Positions 44,617 through 55,410 of a DNA stretch of 64,000 nt are shown here, piece after piece. The translations under genes and the position numbers were made by a program. Under the pieces are notes generated by a model. The model was given only the letters and a program-made list of their open reading frames with translations, was not told the DNA's origin and did not search any database. The DNA comes from Micractinium sp. NFX-FRZ (taxonomy: Eukaryota; Chlorophyta; Trebouxiophyceae; Chlorellales; Chlorellaceae): the NCBI GenBank assembly GCA_029339195.1, contig JAPTJF010000258.1, positions 23,704 to 87,703 on the forward strand. The letters are read 5' to 3'. Every line of letters starts with the position of its first letter. Positions within the stretch are counted from its first letter, which is position 1.

Positions 44617-47508
44617 TCAAGCCTGGACTGCTTGGGCCACCGCCTTGACGCCATCCAACACATACCTGCAGCCGTGGAGGCAGGCGGCGGGCGGCACACA
44701 GAATTTCTCTCTAGATGGGCAGTAACGCAGTCACGGCATGCACACATAGGCAGCACACAGGCCAAGCAAGGATGGCACCAAGCAACAGAGGGGCCAGCCC
44801 CATCTGAGCTGCATGAGACTCAAAAGCCGGGAGGGAGGCCTCAGGCCGCCGCCGCCGCCCTAGCCAGACTCGCACCACCCCTGCGCTTGCCTCCCCCTGC
44901 CACCCTGGACCCCATCTGTGTCCCGCATACACAGCAAGCACCTGGCAACAAACGCACGTGCAGGACCGGTTGTAGAGGCATGGAACGTGTGTCTTACACA
45001 CGCCACATGCATGTGTGCAGGTGCACAACAAGAGGGTCAAGCGCAGGCGCGCCGGATCTGCATGCATGTGTGCCTGTGCACAACACAAGAAGGTACGCCG
45101 TGCGGCACAGCGCACCTGATCTGCATCAGCTTCACCACGGGCAGGGAGGCCCAGGCCAGCAGGGTGTCGGGGCGGGAGAAGAGGAAGATGTCGTACCTGG
45201 GCCAGGGGAGGGGAGCGGGCATCAGGGGCAGGATCAAGGCAGGGCCAAAGCAGGGTGCCCAGGCGTGACTGGATCAGGGAGGGCTCATGCTGGGGCCATG
45301 GCCGGGAGGTGAGGCAGACGTGGGGAGGGTGCCGACTGGTGGTGAGGAGGAGGGCGCAGGAGCGCTGGCCAGACGGGAGGCAAGTCGTCCCACAGAGGAG
45401 CCCCGTATATGCGTGCACCACGCTGAGACCACATCGTGCTATTCGTACGACATGCACTATGCTCTCATACAATCCCTCATCACAGCCACTCGCTTAACAC
45501 CGACCCACGACACAGAGCCGTGTGCAGGAAGTCGAAATTCAAACCGCTCCGCTCCTCCCCCGCGCCAGCCGTGCCCCACAACATCCGCTGCGCACACCAG
45601 CTCACCACACGGAGCCGTCTGCGTGCAGCTCCACCGCAAACCGCTCCTCCCCCGCCAGCTGGTGGCCGTTCAGCGAGCACAGGCCCAGGGCAAAGCGGCG
45701 GCCTGCAGCGGGGGCGGGGCGGGGCGCGGTGGGGCTGGCGGATTCGGGCGGGCGGGCGGGCGGGCGGGCAGGCGGGGCAGGCCGGATCAGGGCATGATGG
45801 GGCGCGGGGTGGGAGGAAGGCGCCCGCCGCCTGACCGACCCTCGGCCCGCCGCATCACACTCTCTTCCTCCCTGTCTATGCTACCTCGCCCCGCCCCGCC
45901 CCCGCCGCACCAAGCTCGCCCACGCACCAGTTCCCAGCCCGCAGCGCCCCACGCAGGCCCACCGCCACCTCTTAGCCCCACACCGCACCCCACCCTCGTT
46001 TCTGGGCCCAAACTTCGCCCTATGCCCGCCCCCGGCCAACGCCAGGCTCCTTTGCAACACACACATACAGCCACCCGACAGGAGGTGCCCACCCTTGTTT
46101 CCGGGCCCAAACTCCGCCGCTCCCTCGCTGCTGTACGTGACCTGGGCGGGCAGCACGCTCCAGGGGACCACGGTCTGCGTGGCGGAACAGATGACGGCCC
46201 CCACTTTCTGGGCGGGCTCGGTGGTGCAGTTCCAGCCTGGCGGGCCAGAGGGGGAGGGAGGGGGGAGGAGGGACGAGGGAGGGGGACATGATGTGTTAGA
46301 AGGTGCCTGTGGCGGAACACATGGCTGCCCCAGCCTTTTGGGAGGGTCCAGTGGTGCAGTTGCGGCCTGGCAGGGGGAGAGAGGTGCAAGGAGGAGAGAG
46401 TGTGTGCCAAGGGGAGGGGGTTGAGGGCGGTGGGGAGCGTGGTGGGGAAGGGGGCGGGTGGCCGCACACCGCGAGGGGCTTTGAGCTGCGCTGCAGCTGG
46501 GCGCTTGACGCGGCAGGCGCAAGGGCTCACGCACGCAGCCCCTAAACCCTAAACCCTAAACCCACCCAGCTGCAGGTGCTGCCAGGACTTGACCGCCTGC
46601 ACCGCCGCCTCATACGCCGCCTTGCCCTCCCCCACCTGCGGCACAGAAACACAACAGAAACACAACACTGGTCAGATTGCGCCGGGTGGCGCCAATATGC
46701 ACTCACTCACCACCCGCAGCAGGCAAGCACGCACGCACGGAAGTACACACGCAAGCAAGCACGCAAGCAAGCACGCACGCAAGCAAGCACGCAAGCAAGC
46801 AAGCACGCACTACCCAGCCTGGCCCACCTTCTTGCGCTGCTTGGTGAGCATGAACCCGCCGGACTGCACCTCGGCCGGCAGGTCGGGGGCAGACAGCGAG
46901 GCACCGGCATGCTCGTGGTTGCAAGTGCGGCTGCAGGCGCGGGGGGGGGGGTGGTGGGGGGGGGGGCAAGAGGGATGAGGCAGAGTGGGTGAGGCAGGGG
47001 GGGGAGCAGCAGGCATGTGGAGGGCACGGGCAGGCAGCGATGGAGTGCAGGGGGGAGGGGAGGGGGCAGGGAGAGGGGCTGGAGCGGCAGGCATAAGCAG
47101 GGGCAAGAAGGCAAGGTGCATCTAAGGTGGAACATTTGCAGCCAGGGGGTGGGAACAAGGCGAGGGAGGAGGGGTCAAAGGGCAGCCGGGGGGCGGGCAG
47201 GTGGACAGGTGCTAGCACGCAGATTGCTGCCTGCAATCTCCCCCCATCTCCCAGCTCTGCATGCACCCTCCAGCTCACCTCTGCCACTGACGCATCAGGG
47301 AGTCCATGTCTGCGGCTGAGGGCTTGCCAAAGCGCAGGGAGGAGAGGCCAGTTGGGTCATGACCCTCCCTTGCCGCCGCTCCTGCCGCCGCACCCCGCCC
47401 GCCCTGTTTGGCGGCCTGCAGAGGCGGCGCCAGCACGCGGCGCCGCAAGACGCCGCTTGATGGGGCCGATCGGACCGCGGGTGCAAAGGTCTGCGCAACG
47501 GCTGCCAT
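44617..47508 (-). CDS. DUF1990 / UPF0548 domain protein, probably plastid-targeted
   Basis: Seven exons with agreeing phases: 47508-47279, 46930-46828, 46635-46566, 46236-46093, 45702-45606, 45196-45116, 44665-44617, giving 257 residues. Residues 1-55 are Ala/Arg/Ser-rich and lack acidic residues at the start (MAAVAQTFAPAVRSAPSSGV), like a chloroplast transit peptide. The DUF1990 core follows: GKAAYEAAVQAVKSWQHLQL, GWNCTTEP, VTYSSEG, LCSLNGHQLAGEERFAVELH, ADGSVW and YDIFLFSRPDTLLAWA. The family has no firmly established reaction that I can name. The short last exon (RYVLDGVKAVAQAVQA) is supported by splice sites and phase only. Intron 3 begins with telomere-type repeats, and the exon 4 edges are duplicated on both sides. 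Confidence 0.82.
45985..46030 (-). repeat. Decoy copy of DUF1990 exon 4 end and donor
   Basis: TTTGGGCCCAGAAACGAGGG in minus sense repeats the real exon 4 end (TTTGGGCCCGGAAACAAGGG) about 95 bases downstream, including the GTGGG donor. Confidence 0.8.
46303..46365 (-). repeat. Decoy copy of DUF1990 exon 4 start
   Basis: Imperfect copy of the first ~60 bases of exon 4 (real from 46236), located upstream in the same intron and retaining a CAG acceptor-like border. Confidence 0.7.
46539..46563. repeat. Interstitial telomere-type array (CCCTAAA)n
   Basis: Three and a half units of CCCTAAA, the plant/Chlorella telomere heptamer. In minus sense the array reads GGGTTTAGGG and begins within the donor sequence of DUF1990 intron 3 (exon ends 46566). 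Confidence 0.95.
46722..46812. repeat. GCAAGCAAGCAC microsatellite in an intron
   Basis: Alternating GCAAG and GCACGC units over about 90 bases, in intron 2 of the DUF1990 gene. There are no spacer/repeat units of CRISPR type. Confidence 0.85.
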
Positions 47509-48644
47509 CTCCGCTATCTATCGGAAGTGGGCGACGTGGTGAGGCTTGTGAGCTCAGCTTGCTTGTGAGCTCAGCTTCACGCTTCCCGGCACTAGGAAGC
47601 AGCGTGTGGGAGCCGTCAGTAATTGGGTTAGCGCACGCAGAGGCGAAGCGGCGCTGTTCAAAGATGCACTCACGGCGCCAGCGGCCGCTGGCGCCACATG
47701 GCAGCGTGGGTCCGCTTACAATCTAAGTTAGATGTTGCCGGTGTTGCTATGGCTGCTGTTTCAGTGCCGGTTGGTGCGTGCGCATGCATGTGTGGAGCAT
47801 TACAGTGCGGCAGCTACTGCATTCATGCCACGCCAACACTGCCGACTACTCTGTCGCTCACGGCTGTGCCTCCAAGATGGGCTGGCGGCTCCAGGCGCCC
47901 GCCTCCTTCAGTGGGGATCGCCCCTTGGGCACTTGTCAGGCAAAGTCAGCCAATGAGGCGCGCATGTTGGCCAGCAAGCTTCTCAAGGAAGTGGGCAGAA
48001 GGAGGGCGCATGACGTCGGCACGATTGCTGGCGGCGGCAAGCAGGGAGGCAGCGGGCGGCAGGCAGGTGGCAGAGACCCTGTCGGCACGTACTGGCTACC
48101 ATTGTGGGCAGCCCTTGGGTTAACATATTCTAGTTTTCCACCGTCCCCTGCACATGTGGCTTGCCACACAATCACCCACACCTACACCCCTGCTCACCAC
48201 CGGGCAGGCGGGGTGACGTAATGGCTGCCACCGCATGTCATCAAAGAGGCGGCGCTCGGCGGTCACCATGCGCCAATCTTGCCAGGGCAACAACTTATTT
48301 TGCACACGTCAAACGGCCTGAGATCCAGGCCGCTACAGGTGTGCTGCGCTCCGCTGCCCCGCCGACAGCAAAGTTCCTCGCGAGGCACAGTCCTCGCTGT
48401 ACCGTAGCCTGGAAGCAGCGCTGCATTCTTCAGGCTGACCGCCCGACTGCCTCTGTGGGAGGGCCGGCCGCCACTGCGTCTGGCCGCCAGGTGCCGCCCG
48501 CCTTCCGCCAGCGGAGGAACGCTGGCACGCCCTCCCTCCTTACAACTCCTGCGTTGTGCCCATGCACCCTTTTGTGCAGCCTGGGCTGCTTTTTGTGCTA
48601 CCTTGAGCCCTCGGCCTGAGGAGCCTTCACACACACGGCCCGGG
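47509..48644. promoter_or_regulatory. Divergent intergenic region, DUF1990 gene and transporter
   Basis: 1,136 bases between two divergent start codons, so it should contain both promoters. No specific motif is recognised and no ORF inside it is supported. Confidence 0.5.
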
Positions 48645-51598
48645 ATGGCGGCCCCTGCTGGGGGGGCGGCCCTCGCCGCGCCCCGCCCGCACACCGCCGC
48701 GACACGGCCGCTGGTGGTCGTCCTCTTCCTCTTGCTGGCAGCTGGCACTCAAATGCTGCTTGCCCAGTACGGCCTGCTCTCCCGCTATGTTCAGGTGTGA
48801 TTTTGGGCATGGTACAGGGGCTTGCCGCTCCACATGGGTGCAGGCATGCACCGCGGCATGATGCATCGGCTCTTTCCAATCAACCCCCTGCTGCCGGCAC
48901 CGCCCACCACATTCTCCCCACCCGCCCACCGCTGCCTGCAGCTCAAGCCGTCGCCTCCGCTGCCTGCGCTGCGCCTGGTGGTACTCACAAACCTGATAGG
49001 AGAGGCAGCCCTGGTGGCCTTCCACCTGCTGCCGCTGGGCCTGCTGCACTGCTGGTGGCGGCGGCAGCAGCAGCAGCAGCAGCTGGAGCAGCTTGAGCTG
49101 CCACTACACCAGGCAGCTCTGCAGGCTGGCATCGGAACGGGACCCACTAACAGCAAGGTTTCTGCCAAGGGGTTGGGGGGGAGCGGCAGCAGCAACGGCG
49201 GCGGCGGCGGCGGCAGCGGCGACAGCGAGCGCAGCGGCGGCAGCGAGGCGGGAAGCATTGCTTCCACGCCCACGGGGCCGGCGACCATGCCTGTCGAGGC
49301 GCACCAGGTGGCAGCAGAAGCGGGAAGTTGCGAGGCACGCCACCTTCAGCAGCAGCAGCGGCGGCAGCTGGCGCCGGCGGCCACGGCGAGCACGCTGCGG
49401 TCGCCGGTGCCGCTGGTGCGTGGCATGACCCTCCGCATGGAGCGCTGGCAGCAGGAGCGCAGCCCGCTGCTGCGGCGCCGCCTGGCCATGGGGGCAATCA
49501 CCTTTTCCTTCATGGGCACCTGCTCCCTCCAGATCCTGGCGCCCGGCTTTGTGGACGTCTCAATCGGTGCGTGCGCGGCTGCACGCACACGAGCGCTCCT
49601 GGGTGCAGGGTGGGGGGGGGATGCCTGGTGGGGAGTCGATGGCGGGGTAGGGCAGCTGCCTTGGTGGGGCCCGCCTGCGCGGGATCAAGTGACCAGCGCC
49701 CTTGCTGCGGCAGTGGCACTGATGATGATGTTACCAACCCCCGGGCACTCTGCCAACCACAGCATGGAGCCTCCCAGCTGCAGAGCCTGCTGTGGCGCCG
49801 TCTTCCGGCCCCCCCCCTGCACCCCCTCCCCCCCTCCCCTGCCCTCCCTTGCCATTTTGCGCCGTGCTCCCCACCCCACCCCCTGCAGTCCAGCTCACCA
49901 CCCAGTGGACCACCCTGGCCATTGCCCTCACCCAGGCCCTGCTGCTGCACGCCCGCCTGCCGCGCGCCTTCTGGCCCGCAGTGGCCGTCATGCTGGGAGG
50001 TGCGCACCGGGCGGGGCAGGCTTCGGGAGTGCGGGTGGGGGGTGCAACAAAAGAAGACTTTAGGCCGTATATGGAACGTGATCCTCCTGCTGACGTTTTC
50101 ATTCCCCTCCCTTCCACCCTCCCTCCCCGTCTCCGTTATTATTTATGCCCACCAGGCGCCTGCATGGTCATCATCCCAGCCGTGGGGCAGAGCACCGTGG
50201 GCAGCCTCAGCACGCCGCGCGGCTGGTGGGGCTTTGCCATGGCGGTGGGGGCGCTGCTTTCCACTTGTGTCTACTACTGCCTCCTGCAGGTGTGTGCTGT
50301 GCGGGTGGGGTGGGGTGGGGTGCACACAAGTCCACTGTTCACATCAACTTATTCCAACACTCCAACAACATATGCATCGTCGGATGGGCCCGTGTGTGTG
50401 TCTGGTGGACGGTGACTGCGTCGTGCACGGATGGCCTGGCCTGGCGTCTGGGCAAGAAGCCAGGGACCCTCCAGCCTCTCCGCTGTGCCTCACCCCGCTG
50501 CCTCCCTTCCCCCTCAGCACACTTCGGGGTTTAGCCCTTGATCGACCTTGCTCCCAACCACTGCCACGTCCCGCTCACCCCGCTGCCTCCCTTCCCCCCT
50601 GCCCCCTGCGCCCCCCTGATACATCAGGCCACCCGCCACTTTGGCTTCAGCGCGCTGCAGCTGCAGCACCTGATGAACACCGCTTCCATCCTGTTCTTCC
50701 TCCCCCTCACCCTGCCCATCGACGGCGCCAGCTGGGCGGGCCAGTTCTCGGGCTGGGTGGCGCACGACTGGGTGGCGCTGCTGGGGCTGTCCACTGCCGC
50801 CTACCTGGGCAGCGGCATGCTCATGCAGGTGGGCGCTGGGGTGGGGGTGGGGGAGGGCAGCTGGGTGGGTGCAGCTGGGGTAGGTGTTTGGTTGGTGGGT
50901 GGCGAGGGTGCCATGGCCACAGCGCGGGCTGTGCTCTCCGTTGTAGGGCTGGGCGGGCGCACAGTGCAGCGAGCCACGCCAGGCTGCCCTGCTGGACGCG
51001 TATGCTGCCTCCCGCCCTGCTCACCTGCTGCCTGCCCATGTGCTGCGTGCCTACATCTGCTCACTTCACCCTCACAGCCCCTGCCCCTCCCGTGCCTCCC
51101 TCACCCCCCGCCAGGTCTGCGTCTGGAAGCTGGGAGCGCCCACGGCGGCGCTCTTCTTTGGCCTACGTGCGTGGGCGGGCCTCTCCCGTTGGCAGCGTGG
51201 GGCTGGCCTGGGGCGGCGAGGCCACGGATTGCGCAGGGGCAGGCGGGGGCGCTGCAGCCAGCCGCTTGAGCATCGCCGCTGCTTGCAAACACCCTTCCAC
51301 CCCCACCGCCCCACCCCCCACACACCCCGCAGGCCTCGTCTTTGCCTGCCTGCTCTCCGACCCAATCCTGGGGGCAACGGTTATCCAAACGGGGGTGCAG
51401 ATAGCGGGGGTGGCGGTCACGGCGGTGGCGGTGACGTGCTACGCGGGCAGCCAGTGGTGGGCCAGCCGGCAGGCGGCGCGGTGCGCGGCGGCGCAGGCGC
51501 AGGAGCAGCGAGAGGAGGGGCAGCGGGAGGAGCAGCGGGAGGCGGAGCAGCAGCACAGTGGACAGCAAGAGCAGCAGCAGCCGCCGGCGGCAGGGTGA
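48645..51598 (+). CDS. EamA-like (drug/metabolite) multi-pass membrane transporter
   Basis: Seven exons: 48645-48794, 48942-49566, 49889-49999, 50156-50289, 50628-50828, 51115-51166, 51333-51598, giving 512 residues. About ten hydrophobic helices can be seen, including VVVLFLLLAAGTQMLLA, LAMGAITFSFMGTCSLQILA, FWPAVAVMLGGACMVIIPAV, WWGFAMAVGALLSTCVYYCL, WVALLGLSTAAYLGSGMLMQ and GVQIAGVAVTAVAVTCYAG. A long Gln/Gly/Ser-rich loop (about residues 88-210) separates helices 3 and 4, and the C-terminus is Gln/Glu-rich. The order resembles the EamA/DMT fold, to which purine permeases and other plant metabolite exporters belong. The substrate cannot be inferred. Intron 4 holds a decoy of the exon 5 start. 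Confidence 0.72.
50508..50545 (+). repeat. Decoy copy of transporter exon 5 start
   Basis: CAGCACACTTCGGGGTTTAG resembles the real exon 5 border (CATCAGGCCACCCGCCACTT then TGGCTTCAGC at 50622). The preceding CCCGCTGCCTCCCTTCCCCC tract is also duplicated (50497 and 50580). Confidence 0.6.
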
Positions 51599-52201
51599 AG
51601 AGCAAGTGCAGCAGCAGCTGCTGGCGCAGGCGCTTTGTTTTAAGGGCCCACTTGCTGCGTGAGCCAACAGGGCCGCCCACCCTGGTGGCATGACCAAGCA
51701 CCACTACCTGCCCCCCTAAAACCCCAAAAGAGCAACCTTAGACACAGCAACCTCAGCGTGAGCGGTTGTGAGAGCACCCACCAGACACTGCCCCGAGTGC
51801 CCCATTTCATTCTTTCTCATGCTCTGTCCAACAGTTTAGTCATCACACCCGTGAGCCCATACGCGCATGCACTCATACACACATGCATACTCCCCAACCC
51901 GCGACTCAGGACCAGACCAGAATTCTTTCCCCAAATTTTGCGATTGGCATTCCTCATGAACGCCGCCAGCCCGGCGCCCTTCCACCAATGTTTGCAACCA
52001 TCCCCTCTCAAGTGACTGGCCCCTGGCGGGAACAGGTGCAAAGGGAGCATAGTAGGGGCGGTGGAGGAAGGAGAAAGGAGGGGCCTCCTGTGTGCAGCTG
52101 CCAGCGGCTGCCTGCAGCCGCCCGCTGAGCTGTCAGCTTCCCAGGCAGCTTCCGACCTCCTGCTGTGAAGTGGACTCCTGCCCACAACAAACCGTCTTTC
52201 C
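51599..52201. other. Spacer between the transporter and DUF3455 genes
   Basis: 603 bases, relatively A/T-rich for the window (51720-51960). It should hold the transporter 3' UTR and the promoter of the secreted protein. No supported ORF. Confidence 0.5.
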
Positions 52202-54683
52202 ATGTATATCCTGTCCTCGGGCATTTCGCTTGACCAGCCCAACAGCATGTCCTGCCTCACCTACGCCGCCCTGGTCTGCCTGCTGGCCTCGTGCTGCGCC
52301 GCCAGGCCTGCCGGCGCCCGCACTCTGCTGCAGGCGCCTTCCAGGACGGCCTCGGATCGCATGGCGCCCGCTCCTGAGATGGGTGAGCCTGTGGGGCGTG
52401 CGCTGCCGGCTTGCCCGATACCAGCAGTTGCGCAGGCGCCCGGTCCAAGGTGGTGACTCAGAGGGACCCTTTTCAGTACCTTCCCCATCTCTCTTTCGAT
52501 CTCAGATCTTCGAGGTTGGGATCCTTCCTTCCTCGATTCTCCCCTACCTTCCTCTTCCCCCTGTCTTGCAGAGTACTCCACCGTGGTGCCCGCTGTGCTG
52601 GAAGTCCCCGCCATGTGCGCTCCCAAGTACACATGCCCAGGTGGGGCGGTGGCGTGCTGCCGGTGCATGCATGCACGCCTGCCGCCTGCCATGTGCTTCC
52701 AACGGTGCTGCCAACGGTCGCCCCAGGTGAGGGGCAGCACTGCAGCGCCCTTGTGCCGATGCACAGCCAGCTGGCGGCTGGGCACAAGCGACCCAGACAG
52801 CCTCGAAACAGTGCAGACAACATAGCTACAACAGGATCCGAATCGTGCATCGTTAGATTCCCTGTTGCGCCGCCGTGCCCACCCAACCTCTCTGCCCTGC
52901 ACTGCCCTGCCCCCTGTGCCCCTGCCTGTCCCGCCCGCAGGGGTGGGGCCTCAGATCTACACCTGCAACGGGACCAGGTGAGTGCTGGCGGCAGACGGGC
53001 CACGGCATGGCCAAGCCGCTGTGGGTGCGGTTCGTTGTCGGGTGGGTTTTGGTGCTGGCTAGTGTTGGGGGCCAGGTAGGAGCAAGCCACCCGACCTATA
53101 TAGTAATGAACACTCAGGAAAGCCAGCCGTGCGTGCTGGCCTCTGCTCCAGTGGGAATGTGCCAGCACCCCTGGCACATGCGCTGTGGCCCGGACGGGGC
53201 GTGCCGCAGTCGTAGGCTTGCGAAAGGTTGAAGATGTGCACCTCCAAACCATGGCGGCCCATCTCTCTCTCAGTGAACCAGTGCCAGGCACGTGTCGTCT
53301 GCCCCCTCCTGGCTGCAGGTGGGTCAACACCAACAGCAGCGTCGCCTTCAACTGCACAGGTGAGACCCAAGCCCAGCGGGGTGGGGCAGCCGGTGCGCGC
53401 CACTTGCGGCTGGCCCCCTGGGCAGGATACTGGGCAGCGTGCATGTGGTCCCGCCCACCTGCCTGCCTGCCTGCCTGCCTGCCAATGTAGGGGGCACGAG
53501 TGCACACGCACGCTGTGCGGCGGGATCTGAGGCCGCGTGCTCTCCCCCTCCCTGGGCGGCCATGCAGGCACTGACGTGACGGGCGTTCACAGGTGAGGCC
53601 CCCTCAGGGGAGGTCCCCCTTTAGAGGTGCACCCCCGCCCAGCAAGCCTCATGTCGTGGTAGCGCCGGTCCGCCAACCGCAACACAGCTGGTGCCTGCCC
53701 CCCTCCCTCAGCCAACCACCCACCCATCCACCAACCCACCCATGCACCATGCCCCCACCCTCGCTGCCAGCGTAATTGCCGAGGTGCCTAGCTACACCTT
53801 CAGCTGTGGCTTTGCCCAGGTGGGCCGGGAAGGCTGGGGGCTGGGCCTCCAGCTTGGCGGGTCGCGGGTGTTGTTGGTGCCACATGCTGGGGTGCCGCCG
53901 CCGCCTGGCGGATGGCAAGCGCACCAAGCGCTACTTGTGTGGGGCTGCTGCCACCGAGCGAGCGCAACACCTATTAAGCACCCAGCGTGCGCGTTGGGCT
54001 GTTACGGATATGTGTGCTGCGCATGCGCACGCAGACTTGTCTTCCCACCCTCCCCGCCCTGCAGGGGATGACCAAGGGTCAGGTCATGGTGCCGGGCCCT
54101 GGGGCCACCCCCGCCGACCTGCCCATCTACCGCCGCGCCGCCTTCAACACCTCGGGCTGCGTGGCCGGCATCCAGGCAAGTGTGTTATCCATCAGATTAT
54201 TGCATACAATCTTAACATTGAACAATCAAGGAAAAGGATAACGCGGCGGTTGAGGTGGCATGAGGGCGGGAGGTGGGGGTGGGGAGTCCCTGGGGCTCAG
54301 CCCTGCCTGCGTGCACATGACCCACCCTCTGGCCACCTCAGCTATCCCACGTTCACCATCCCTGCCCGCTGCTCCCTCTTCCCCGTCCCTCCCCCCACCG
54401 CTTCCCCCATGTCAAACGTTTTGAGTGAGCTGAACATCAAGGCAGCAAGGTACACATAACGAATAGACACATGAACACGAATCACTACAGTACACTGCTC
54501 GAGTTCGTAACACACGGTTGACCCCCCCTTATCATCCGATCCGCTGCCCGCCCCCCGCAGTGGATCACGCGCACCAAGACCATGGGCGGCGTGCCCCCGG
54601 AGCCCACGTGCGACCAGGCAATGGCCAACAAGACGGAGGGCATCGACTACACGGCTGACTTCACCTTCTGGACCTGCATGTGA
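52202..54683 (+). CDS. Secreted DUF3455-family protein
   Basis: Eight exons: 52202-52382, 52572-52640, 52941-52977, 53319-53359, 53568-53592, 53771-53819, 54065-54175, 54561-54683, giving 211 residues. A hydrophobic leader follows an internal Met (MSCLTYAALVCLLASCCAAR, about residues 16-35), so translation may start at 52247 and the protein is probably secreted. The mature part shows GVGPQIYTCNGTRWV at its start and WITRTKTMGGVPPEPTCDQA then YTADFTFWTC at its end. These match my recollection of DUF3455 (a QIYxC motif, then xRTxTxGGxxPxxxC). Several N-x-S/T sites and about eight cysteines suit an extracellular or cell-wall role. Several exons are tiny (25-41 bases). The intron after 54175 is GC-AG. 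No enzymatic function is established. Confidence 0.75.
53457..53483. repeat. CCTG tetranucleotide repeat
   Basis: Six to seven CCTG units within intron 4 of the DUF3455 gene. Confidence 0.85.
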
Positions 54684-55410
54684 CGTGATGTGGTCTATAG
54701 TATGAGGCGGTGTGATGTGATGTCAGGTGGCAAGCTGTTGGTGACACATTCTCATGGTCATATACCCTAATCCATGACGTGAAGCGTGGTTGATTCCCGG
54801 GTCGAGGTTTGTGTGATCTAAATGTGACCAGTTGGCTGGCGGCTGCGCCGGTCGCACCACAGGGTGCGAGGGGCGAATGCAGCGGCCGGCGTGTGGCTGC
54901 TGCGCCAACTGCCTCTTTGAGTGGCTGCTGTGCCAACCGCAGCAGCATGTGCATGCTTATGTATCCAGCACCGTCCTTGTGCTGTGAATAGTTGTGTTGC
55001 TCTGTAATACGGGCCTGCACTGCCCGGAAGCCCCAACATGTGAAGCAGTGGATTTGTAGGGCCGCTGCCATGCTGGCCCAAGAGCGGCAGTTGCCCGCAG
55101 GAGTGGCTTGATGGGTGGAGCAGCCGGAAGGCAGGGCCTCCAGTGCTGCATTGTCTGGGGCTATGCAAATGCATCCCTGCCACTGTGCCTGGCATCGCTT
55201 CAAGAATGCGGCCTTCATCATGCAGCATCAGGCATGTGTGCAGCTGGGCGGCGCCACATCAGCGGGTAGCGGCGGCAGGAAGTCTGTAGCTTGAACCGTG
55301 CCCCATCGTTGCTCGCCCATTGGTGCGCATCTTGAGGGCATTGCCTGCCGCCTTGCCAGGCAGCTGACAGCTTGATAGGCAGTGGTTCCGCGCCTGCAGC
55401 AGACCAGCTT
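54684..55410. other. Spacer between the DUF3455 and ARC6 genes
   Basis: 727 bases with a TGTAA at 55003 that may end the DUF3455 transcript. The remainder is presumably the ARC6 promoter and 5' UTR. No supported ORF. Confidence 0.5.
55003..55007 (+). terminator. Possible poly(A) signal TGTAA, DUF3455 gene
   Basis: TGTAA 320 bases after the stop codon at 54683. Confidence 0.4.

Noticed and set aside
46722..46812. CRISPR-like array
   Set aside because: Units are short, directly abutting microsatellite repeats without unique spacers, inside a eukaryotic intron.
47778..48221. 147-residue plus-strand ORF in the DUF1990/transporter divergent region
   Set aside because: No recognisable motif, and it lies where two promoters are required; overlapping frames on both strands are equally open.
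49328..51598. 756-residue plus-strand open frame
   Set aside because: Arg/Pro/Gly-rich shadow frame that contains only the last transporter exon in its true frame; the membrane helices lie in other frames joined by splicing.
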